The position numbers and the translations under genes were made by a program. Below are positions 9,191-16,110 of a DNA stretch of 16,110 nucleotides, piece after piece. The stretch covers positions 1-16,110 of the forward strand of contig CAJVPP010002151.1 in the NCBI GenBank assembly GCA_910592005.1, in the 5' to 3' direction. The stretch is from Funneliformis mosseae. Taxonomy: Eukaryota; Glomeromycota; Glomeromycetes; Glomerales; Glomeraceae. Under the pieces are notes generated by a model, which was given only the letters and a program-made list of their open reading frames with translations, ran no database searches and had not been told where the DNA came from. How positions within the stretch are numbered: position 1 is the first letter of the stretch; each line of letters opens with the position of its first letter.

Positions 9191-10661
9191 AGAGCATTAA
9201 AAAGGATGTTGGAGGTAGAAATGATAGAGGTAGAGTCTGAGTTGAATTCATGTTTTTCTAATTTCAAAATATGAGCTTCTAATTTAGATATATCTTTTTG
9301 CATTTTTGTTAACATGTTAAGGATTTTATCGAGTTTTTTGTTTATTATCAGTTAAGATATTTTAAGGGTTGTGGATGGAATCATCATTTGTTTATAATCC
9401 TTTACTTTTATTAGAGGATTTTGGAAGGATAAAGGATTGTAAGTCATTCTTTTTTTGGTTTATATTTTTGATGATAAGAGAGCGAGATTTAACAGGTTTG
9501 AAATGATTATAAAGTCATTAAATGAAAGGCAGTTTAGATCTAGGAGGTCTAGATTCTTCAACCTCATCTGTTATTTTTTTTGTTCTAGAATAATAAGGTA
9601 TTTCATTACAATGTGATCAACTGCATTACATTTGTAACAGTATTTGGAGTTAGTTGCATACCATTGTAATTCATTATTACTAAAAGCATAATCATTAGTA
9701 ATAGCATTCTTTAGGTTCTTAGTCAATTTGAAATAGAGAATCGTGAATAGTTTATATTTATAATTGTTTGAGTGAAATATATAGCAAGATTTTGCTTTAA
9801 TGGCAAGCATAATATCTTTGATGTCACAAGCAGAAGTTCCAAAGGGAAGGTTGGTTAGCTTAACCTAGAATTCATTTTTGGCTTTGACTTGATCTAAAGA
9901 AAAGCATGCAGGATATATGCGGATACAATCATTATAAATATAGTAGAACTATGTAGTGTAAAATAATTTAATTACATCCAGATTGTCATAGGTGATGAAT
10001 ACATGTTGCTATAGATCTCTGGCCTACATACAGATGTTCGTAATGGTGTCATATTTAGAAAAGATTAAAGTAATCATTTCTTTTTTTAGGCTGAGGTGAA
10101 TGTCTGTAATATGCAAAGTTCTGTTTTAAAACTGCATATTATCCTTGTTAGCAGTGTAGTCCACAAATTTCTAAATGCCCAATTCAGAAAGTTAAGTGGG
10201 AAGCACAGCTTGCATAGATTCTGCATTATCAATATAGATAACTACAGAACGCATAAAGTTTACACAAAGTACATTCAGCCCTCTGAATATATCATTATAC
10301 GCAAACGTATTATTGATTATGTAGATAATTTGAGGAGTGAGAAGGTCCTTGGCATTTTGCTAATAGTAGCAGTGCAGGCAAAGGGAGAAGGGCGAGGAAT
10401 GATAATAAAATCAGAGTTATCAGTTTCCATAGTTGTATCATTTTTAATGGAGACAAATTCTTGAATATTGAGAACTTTAGGTAACAGGGTAGACTGTCTG
10501 ACGTAAGTATCATTGATAATATTCTTGTCAGTGACTAAGGATGGGTTGGATTTTTCTCCAGAGCAAGAAGAGCCGCTAGCTTCAGGTTGTTTAACCTTAA
10601 GGGAATCATAGCAACATTTGTTGGTTTTGTTGACAAAAGTTTTTGAAGATTTTCTAATCAT

Positions 10662-10852
10662 TTTGTAAAAATTATTGAATAAAGAAACTCTTTCAAGTAT
10701 TTTAAACTGTTTGTAAAAAATGAGCTAAAGAACTAGCTAACAGAGTTGTAAATTTTAAATAAAAGTTTAGAGCGAAACAATTTTATTTTCTCAGCAAATT
10801 TCTAAAATTTTTAGAAATTCAGGGTGAAAGGAGAAAGAGTTTTTTTTTTTCC
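10662..10852 (-). other. LINE 5' untranslated region
   Basis: Sequence between the 5' end of the LINE (GGGAAAA... reading leftwards from 10852) and the first ORF1 ATG at 10661. It contains an almost loop-free inverted repeat, AATTTCTAAAA at 10797-10807 against 10809-10819. LINEs of this type generally carry an internal promoter here, but no specific promoter element is identified. Confidence 0.6.
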
Positions 10853-10866
10853 CTATTATTATTCTC
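10853..10866 (+). repeat. Target-site duplication of the LINE, right copy
   Basis: CTATTATTATTCTC, identical over 14 nt to 2127-2140, directly follows the CCC that is the complement of the LINE 5' GGG. Its position exactly at both element ends makes chance similarity unlikely despite the simple sequence. Confidence 0.88.
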
Positions 10867-11056
10867 TTTATATTTTAATCCAAAACAATTCAAAATTGAC
10901 ATTGGTGTTGGTTTAAATCATTCGGATTTGACGATCTTAATTCGATCTGTATCACCTAGACAAATTACAACAAAAAAATTTATGTTATGATATATGGATT
11001 ATTTCGCGATCCCAAAGCAGAAAATTATATAATCACTTGGTACAATTCCAAAATAT
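10867..11056 (+). repeat. Tandem duplication copy 1, right part (downstream of the LINE)
   Basis: Continues copy 1 beyond the LINE. It aligns with 11246-11447: TTGG.TTAAAT, GGATTTG.CGATCT.AATTCGATC, ATTACAACAAAA, and a perfect 28-nt match between 10997-11024 and 11395-11422 that includes TTCGCGATCCCAAAGCAG. It ends in CTTGGTACAATTC just before the GCATTTAG that starts copy 2. Confidence 0.8.
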
Positions 11057-11060
11057 TAAG

Positions 11061-11447
11061 GCATTTAGATTAGCACCTATTCTTGTAACATGAAATACGT
11101 GATTTAAAGGTTCTTTTAGCAAAGCTTATAAGCATTTCGTGTAAAAAATGACATCATATCATATCCAATCCAATCCGTATCACAATTCTTAAATGGTTTC
11201 AGTTTTTTTATTAAATTTTATTTTTTTTTTTTTCATCAAATCCATATTTCCATTGTAATTTGTTTTAAATCCCATTTTACGTGTATTAAACCAAACTGTG
11301 TTGGCTTAAATGGGGTCATTTGGATTTGTCGATCTCAATTCGATCCGTATCACCAAGAACAGATTACAACAAAATAAAAAATTTATGATATATAGATTAT
11401 TTCGCGATCCCAAAGCAGAAAAATATATAATTCCTTGGTACAATTCT
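11061..11447 (+). repeat. Tandem duplication copy 2 (LINE-free)
   Basis: A ~387-bp block that runs through the same ordered islands as copy 1, but without the LINE and without the two extra segments of the left part. The place equivalent to the LINE target lies at about 11236-11265, after AAATCCATA. It shows no poly(A) or LINE sequence, as expected for an empty paralogous site. No coding sequence is seen. A third, poorly conserved fragment may follow at 11461-11545. Confidence 0.75.
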
Positions 11448-11559
11448 TAATATGGATAGCTCTTTGGATTTAAAGATGATTCTGATTGAGATCGTTTCGT
11501 TTCGATCCATAAAAACAAACAAATATAAAATAATAATCTTTTCTTATAAATAAATGGGC

Positions 11560-11631
11560 CTCAAGCTCAAGAAAAAAATTATTAAATATAAAAAATATAA
11601 AGCAAGCTTGAGATTTATCATACTCTAAACC
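11560..11631 (+). promoter_or_regulatory. Possible core promoter of the 11632 gene with inverted repeat
   Basis: A TATA-like AATATAAAG lies near 11594-11602, about 30 nt before the ATG. An inverted repeat, CTCAAGC (11560-11566) and GCTTGAG (11606-11612), encloses it. The spacing would give a very short leader, so the assignment is tentative. Confidence 0.3.
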
Positions 11632-12736
11632 ATGTATTCAACGCTAATGCACACTGAAACCCCTTTCATTAATATTCAAGAAATTTATTTTATTGGTAAT
11701 CCAAAGACCTTTTGTAAGGATGATATTAATTTCACCTGTAAGGAAATATTATTAGACCTTGCCACTGCAACTGAATTATTGAGCTTATTACACATCGTTT
11801 TTCCCACTATCCATGGTTATAAATTTTATCACCTACAACCTGTTACAATAAATAATTGTACAATTTACGAAGTAACGCTTGAATCAAATCGCGAACTAAA
11901 AATACAACAAGATTTTGTTGAGAAAAATTTAGGAACGATTAAGGAAAGAGTGACTCGTTCGTTGGCTTCAGGTAATGCGGTTGTCATGTTACACGAATAA
12001 TCTTGATCAAAAGCACGTGATAATGATAATTGAAATTTTTACCTTTTTTTACTTTAGCAAAAAAAATCTGGAGTAAAATAGAAACTTCATTTTTGCTTCA
12101 ATATTTGCGTTCTAATCATACAAAGGTTATACAACTAGAAAGTCGCGGTACAATAGCTAAGGAAGTGAGATCGTCTCTCTGGAATGGCGCTTCGGAAGCG
12201 TTACGAGAAAAAGAATGCTTTTGTTTGCCTCATCAATGTGAAATTAAATGGAAGAATTTAAAGGCGGCTTATATTGTAAAATTATTTTCTTTAAAAATAG
12301 ACAGAAATTAAAAAGTTTAACTACTAATAATTCTAATAAATTGAATTGTTTAATTTAGAAAAAAGATCAGATTTTGTGGTGTAGGTTAGAAGTTGAAGAA
12401 ATTCTTGGCAGCAGTAAGTATAGGTACGTATCAACAAGTTTTTGAGTGATAATTTGAATTTAACGAGGTTATTTTTAAAAACTTAACAACTTATTAATAA
12501 ATAATTGCATTAAAAGACAAAACTCGATTGAATCAGAAGTGTCGGATTTAGATTCTCCTTTTCTCGATCAAACTAGTAATAGTAAGTATATTTTAATCAT
12601 TGTCGATATTAATTTTTCAACACAATTAATAAATTTCATATTTTTTTTTTTCCCTCAAGGCAAAGCTTGTTTGATAGTGGGATCTCCCGAAAGTATTCTG
12701 GTCGAGAATAGTGCAGATGATGTAATGGAATATTAA
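11632..12736 (+). CDS. Myb/SANT-like (trihelix) DNA-binding domain protein, 5 exons, 244 aa
   Basis: Proposed exons are 11632-11971, 12058-12275, 12359-12413, 12537-12581 and 12660-12736. They join to 735 nt, 245 codons including stop, with consistent phases. The start ATG is preceded directly by an in-frame TAA at 11626-11628. Residues 1-113 are a unique N-terminus of mixed helix/strand character that I do not recognise. Residues 115-204 form a trihelix Myb/SANT-like domain with Trp118, the SLW and IKWKNLK helices and the closing EEILG. It is clearly homologous to the domain of the gene at 13867. Residues 205-244 are an acidic tail ending DDVMEY. Introns are 86, 83, 123 and 78 nt. Donors are GTAATG, GTAAAA, GTAAGT and GTAAGT, and intron 2 contains a canonical TACTAAT branch site near 12320. 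The domain binds DNA, so a nuclear transcriptional role is likely but not proven. Exon 4 is the least certain. Confidence 0.72.
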
Positions 12737-13866
12737 TTTGGGTATTGAAAAAGTGACTGTTTCAAAATTATTCATATCATTCATATTATTTCATATATTT
12801 ATTTATTAACATAATTTAACAATAAATATGATTGAATTTGATCAAGTATTCATCGTGATGCTTTCTTTCAAAATTACAAGTAATATTTATATTGAAGTCG
12901 TTGAGAATTCTAACTCAACGTAAAGGTCGCATCCCTATTATATACATGAGTCCTATTCAATTTTCATTAAAGAAAGTATTGTAGGATGAATTACGTATAC
13001 ATTAGAAATCATCGGACATATAACTAAAGGTATAGAATTTTGAAAAGAATCTAAATTTACAATTTATACACGAGACTAATATCACATAATATTTATACTA
13101 CTCCCCTCCCCAAATATTAAATAGTTTTGCATAAATCATTATTGCTCAAAGTTCTCTCGTGTATCTTATCTATTGCTATGGTATTTCTTATTTTACACAA
13201 AAAGTATATATAAAAACAGAACGTTTAAAAAATGTTAAAATCCATTCAGGTAAGCACTTTGTAGAACATAATCGCTAAATTTCAAGAATGGCATGTGATA
13301 AATATTATATGAATTAATAATTGCTAAATTAAGTAGACTTAAAAATCAGATCCTCATCGGATTGGATTTGTGTAGCGATTCTAATCAAAAATTCATTATT
13401 ATCACTTCTACGTGCCCGGTGATATGTAAGGAGTGAATATTTTATTTACAATGTTTTGTTTTTCGTTCCTAATCAAATAAAGTCAAATACAAACAATGGT
13501 CTCTCATAATCATTATAAATAAAGTTTATTTTGTGGTTAGCCTAATGCAAAAAGAGTAATGGATCGGATTACTGAAAAGTTGATATTATTATTCTTGCGT
13601 TACTTAGCGTGACATGCATCAAAGACCTACCATTATAATTGAATTGATATATCCTGAATAACCACATTTACTAAATTATTAGCTTTGCTTTAGAAAATAA
13701 CCAATATATAAATTGGAAATTCGTATTACCAGCGAATCGATCCGAATCAATTTGAATCCAATTCAAAATGAAAGTTCATAAATACTCTCCAAATTTTTTT
13801 TTAGCAAATACTTTCAAAAAAAAAATTTTTTTTTTCCTTACCGTTATTATATAAAATTGTACCTAT
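12737..13866. other. Intergenic region between the two trihelix genes
   Basis: About 1.1 kb with no supportable reading frame or RNA gene. It contains a 7-bp hairpin at 12899-12920 (CGTTGAG/CTCAACG, 8-nt loop), a GAATC/GAATT-rich stretch at 13734-13768, and an A9-T10 run near 13817-13836. Just before the next gene there is a TATA-like TTATATAAAA at 13847-13856, only about 11 nt from the ATG. That is too close to be a standard TATA box for this start unless the leader is almost absent. Confidence 0.55.
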
Positions 13867-15054
13867 ATGGCGGCGTTTACGGATTTTGATCTTTATGACG
13901 ACACGACGATATCTTTTTATGATTACAATGATCAACTGTTCTATATATCATTTAGTGAAATTCTACAACTCTATGATAATGATACTGCTGAAGATATTTA
14001 TTTTCACACCTTTAATTATCGAAATCTTTATAAAGTCATTTGTACAAAGCTTTCTGTTGAATTTAGGGAGTTATATCAAAATAAATTTATTTATTATGTA
14101 AAGCTTCAACAGTTTAAACAGGAAGAACGAAAAAATTTTGAAGAGCAGCTAAATAAAGATTTAACTCATTATTTAATAAAAAACCAATCTACACAACTTT
14201 CTTCTAAGTTCATTAAAGGTTGTAGTTTTGTTACTGATGTCGAAAATTCGTTACAATATTTACGATATATTCCTCCCAAACAAGACGAGTTTTATAAAGG
14301 TAATATTTCGGTGGCTTTATTTTCCGATACCGTTTTTATATATCTTATTCAAAAGTGTCACGTGAATATTATTTGATTGGCTGTTTATACAAAAAAGTTG
14401 GTGCGTCCGATGCAATATTTCAACCAATTATTTTACTTGGCCCCATCTCATATTTTTGTAATTTCATTTCTCTTTCATAGGTTTACAACCCTATGAAGGT
14501 TATGGAGAAAGCTCAATTGCCATTGCTCCCGAATATTTTAATGAAATTGAAAACAAATTTAATAAACGTCATGAAGGAAACTCAGTTATGGAGAATTCCA
14601 CGATTAATTCTGAATCTTCGAATGAAAGCGAAAGTCAATCTCATGAAGAAAGGATGGTTTTTACTCCTGAACTTTCAAATAAAAGCGAAAACCTTCAGTA
14701 TAATGCTACTGTAAAAGGAAAAAATAAAAGATGGAAGGAAGTTGACATTAAAACATTATTAACATACTTGAAAGCAAATAAAGAAAAGGTTGTACAGTTG
14801 GAAAGTCGAGGTATTCTTGCTAATGAAGTTAGAGAGAAGCTTTGGAAAGATGCCTCCATTATTTTACACGAAAATTATTCTGCCCATCAGTGTGAAATCA
14901 AATGGAAAAATATGAAACGGAATTACAAAGTAAAATTTATTTTCTTAATTAAAAAATTTGCATAAGTATATTTTTACCAATTTAAATCTTCTCAATTTAG
15001 AAAGGTCCATACCATTGGTATAAGTATATTGAAGAAATTCTTGGTATAGATTAA
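13867..15054 (+). CDS. Myb/SANT-like (trihelix) DNA-binding domain protein, 3 exons, 311 aa
   Basis: Proposed exons are 13867-14299, 14481-14929 and 15001-15054, totalling 936 nt and 312 codons with stop. The start is the first ATG after an in-frame TAA at 13852-13854. Residues 1-144 are an unrecognised N-terminal region rich in Asp, Tyr and Phe, with a charged helix (QQFKQEERKNFEEQLNKD). Residues 146-226 are a Ser/Glu/Asn-rich, probably disordered linker. Residues 227-309 are the trihelix domain: Trp229, the VVQLESRG turn, EKLWKDAS, HQCEIKWKNMKRNYK, and across the last intron KGPYHWYKYIEEILG. Intron 1 is 181 nt (phase 1). Intron 2 is 71 nt (phase 0) and splits the domain exactly where the 11632 gene is split, with the same GTAAAATT donor. 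Probable DNA-binding nuclear protein; target unknown. Confidence 0.8.
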
Positions 15055-15169
15055 GGTTGGTTCCAAAAATTTTATGTGATAATTTGACGTTTAATGAATT
15101 TATTTTAAAAAATTAATTATATTTTTAAAAATTTATTACAGTTAACATAATGCAACTTTCAATAAAATA

Positions 15170-15326
15170 TGGGTTGATTTCTAGGAAAATCAGGTTCTGG
15201 GAATTTTTTAGCAAAATTGAGATTTTTATTGCATTTTAGTTTTTGATGTTATTAGATTAAAATGTATTAAGCTCTAAATTTTAGTCAAAAATTTCTCGGA
15301 ACCTGATTTTCCTATAAACACTCCCA
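15170..15326. mobile_element. MITE with ~50-bp terminal inverted repeats and TA target site
   Basis: The left end (TGGGTTGATTTCTAGGAAAA...) and the complement of the right end (TGGGAGTGTTTATAGGAAAA...) align for about 50 bp. This includes an identical 16-nt core, TAGGAAAATCAGGTTC, at 15182-15197 and its complement at 15299-15314. The element is flanked by TA on both sides (15168-15169 and 15327-15328), is 157 bp long and has no coding capacity. TA flanks and size suggest mobilisation by a Tc1/mariner-type transposase, which is inference. Confidence 0.8.
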
Positions 15327-15328
15327 TA

Positions 15329-15967
15329 TTATAATCTATTTAAAAAATTTTTTTATATAAGAATTTTGAATTAAAATCAAAAAAAAGGTCACTTTTGATT
15401 TTATAAAATAAAATAAATAAATTATTATTGTATCAATATTGCTTAGAACGAGGTTTTGGTTATCAAATTTTTCATAGTGATAAGGACCTGAAAGATCACA
15501 CTATCATCCTCATAAATCATTTCGATGTTCATCAAGTAGTGTTAAAAAGTGATTAATCATATAATACACTGTCTACGTGATTTATTTAAAGTTTTAGGAA
15601 AAAAACGTGTTGTTTAATGAAAATTAATCTTAAATTTTATTATTTATTATCTAATTTCTAATTGAAAAAATTTGTTAAATTTAATTTTTTAAATTAAAAA
15701 TAAATAAAGCTAAAAGAAAAAAATATTAATTTATTATTAAAAATTCCTTTTATTATATAATTTATTATTTTAATAATAATTTGATTTTATTTAATTAATT
15801 TAAATTTTTTTTATTTTTAAAATTTAATTCTAAAATAATTCATAATTTAAAAACCATTATTATTTTTATAAAAAATTTAAATTTAGATAAATTTAAATCA
15901 AAACTTTATTTACATTATTTAATATAATAAGTTTTCTTTATTTTTTCCGCTGATCCCCAATTTCAAA
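15329..15967. other. Extremely AT-rich spacer upstream of the terminal gene
   Basis: No gene is supportable. The stretch 15610-15930 is almost entirely A and T, with many short self-complementary TTTAAATT/AATTAATT words. An 11-bp hairpin pairs AAAATCAAAA (15373-15382) with TTTTGATTTT (15393-15402). The final ~50 nt become pyrimidine-rich (TTTTCTTTATTTTTTCCGC) before the ATG at 15968, as is common for fungal promoters and leaders. Confidence 0.6.
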
Positions 15968-16110
15968 ATGACCAAAAAAAACGGAAACAACAACAACAAC
16001 AATAAGTCTAACAAGACTCGCTCTTCTTCACCTAACAACGACCAACAACAACGTCCTGCCAAAAAACAGTTTATTGAACTTCCTCAAACAACTGAAGCTT
16101 CGTCTTCAAA
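15968..16110 (+). CDS. N-terminus of an Asn/Ser/Gln-rich protein, cut by the window end
   Basis: The ATG at 15968 is the first after an in-frame TAA at 15920-15922. It starts 47 codons that stay open to the edge. The peptide begins MTKKNG with a run of six Asn, then KSNKTRSSSPNN, a QQQ run, RPAKKQF and a Thr/Ser-rich stretch. It is basic, hydrophilic and likely disordered, with KKN and PAKK clusters that could serve nuclear targeting. Codon use is more GC-rich (AAC, CAA, GCC) than the surroundings, supporting real coding. No domain is reached, so no function is proposed. An N-terminus of a repeat or transposon-associated family is possible. Confidence 0.65.
   Translation, partial: MTKKNGNNNNNNKSNKTRSSSPNNDQQQRPAKKQFIELPQTTEASSS

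Larger units (their letters stand above)
8385..10661 (-). pseudogene. LINE ORF1 (gag-like RNA-binding protein) remnant
   Basis: The first ATG at 10661 opens a 114-codon stretch (to 10317) that is Ser/Lys-rich and of low similarity to anything recognised. After multiple frameshifts a region from about 10020 to 9571 shows an RRM-like core (LTNLPFGTSACDIKDIM, then a FTILYF RNP1-like strand). It is followed by a zinc knuckle remnant CYKCNAVDHIVMKY, where the last Cys of C-x2-C-x4-H-x4-C has become Tyr (TGC to TAC). A coiled-coil-like segment with LNMLTKMQKDISKLEAHI at about 9310-9240 follows. The ~530-bp insertion at 8660-9190 then interrupts the chain, which resumes with a Ser/Asn/Lys-rich stretch. 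RRM plus CCHC plus coiled coil is a normal ORF1 architecture for packaging LINE RNA. The exact end is uncertain. Confidence 0.75.
2141..10852 (-). mobile_element. Decayed near-full-length non-LTR retrotransposon (LINE) with nested insertions
   Basis: Minus-strand LINE bounded by an exact 14-bp target-site duplication. Read 5' to 3' on the minus strand it starts GGGAAAAAAAAAAACTC at 10852. It then has a ~190-nt 5' UTR, an ORF1 remnant, an ORF2 remnant carrying APE endonuclease, reverse transcriptase, RNase H and a C-terminal CCHC-type motif, a short 3' UTR and poly(A). The span is 8712 bp. Subtracting two inserted elements (about 706 and 530 bp) leaves roughly 7.5 kb, so the copy was close to full length when it landed. 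The domain order APE-RT-RNase H matches the I/Tad/R1 side of the LINE tree, but the clade is not assigned. Dozens of stops and frameshifts make it non-autonomous and dead. Confidence 0.93.

Noticed and set aside
10096..10464. Plus-strand 122-codon open frame
   Set aside because: It is antisense to the LINE ORF1 remnant, where the minus strand has the plausible ORF1 start and motifs. Length alone is not convincing in decayed AT-rich sequence.
10310..10513. Minus-strand 67-codon open frame
   Set aside because: It overlaps the ORF1 N-terminal frame in another phase and has Leu-rich composition typical of an out-of-frame reading.
12880..12945. tRNA-like or terminator-like hairpin CGTTGAG/CTCAACG followed by GGTCGCATCCC
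   Set aside because: Looks superficially like a variable arm and T arm, but there is no acceptor stem, D arm or anticodon arm upstream.
13886..14101. Plus-strand 71-codon open frame
   Set aside because: Out-of-frame shadow inside exon 1 of the 13867 gene, whose own frame continues across splice sites into a recognisable domain.
14493..14714. Plus-strand 73-codon open frame
   Set aside because: Out-of-frame shadow within exon 2 of the 13867 gene.

Overview
The window looks like nuclear DNA of an AT-rich early-diverging fungus. Short introns with GTAAG/GTAAAA donors and TAG acceptors, dense retroelement debris, poly-Asn/Ser-rich protein N-termini and the style of the LINE proteins fit an arbuscular mycorrhizal fungus (Glomeromycotina, Rhizophagus-like). 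That assignment is inference from recall, not from a search. No bacterial-type operon, CRISPR array or rRNA/tRNA gene was found.

Layout. Bases 1-1559 hold no recognisable gene. From 1560 to about 11447 lies a tandem duplication of a non-coding block. Copy 1 (1560-2140 plus 10867-11056) is split by a long, decayed LINE-type (non-LTR) retrotransposon on the minus strand (2141-10852). Copy 2 (11061-11447) is uninterrupted and acts as a natural empty site. The LINE ends in a 14-nt poly(A) (T run at 2141-2154) and is bracketed by an exact 14-bp target-site duplication (2127-2140 and 10853-10866). It has a 5' UTR, an ORF1 remnant (RRM-like region, CCHC knuckle, coiled coil) and an ORF2 remnant (APE endonuclease, reverse transcriptase, RNase H, C-terminal CCHC-type motif). 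All are riddled with stops and frameshifts, many best explained as C-to-T/G-to-A transitions. The LINE was itself hit twice: a ~706-bp LTR-like insertion at 5793-6498 inside the RT region, and a ~530-bp repeat at about 8660-9190 that carries five 50/51-bp tandem units.

The right part is genic. Two plus-strand multi-exon genes (11632-12736 and 13867-15054) encode unrelated N-terminal regions joined to the same Myb/SANT-like trihelix DNA-binding domain. They share two intron positions and phases, and their spliced reading frames close exactly (244 and 311 residues). They are probably paralogous transcription factors, or regulators derived from a domesticated transposon. A 157-bp MITE with ~50-bp inverted repeats and TA target sites follows at 15170-15326. 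After that comes an extremely AT-rich spacer, and then the start of a third gene (15968 to the window end) with a Lys/Asn/Ser/Gln-rich N-terminus.

Inferred order of events: tandem duplication of the 1560-11447 block, LINE insertion into copy 1, then insertion of the LTR-like element and the tandem-repeat element into the LINE, with transition-rich decay throughout. The two trihelix genes appear intact and are the main functional content.
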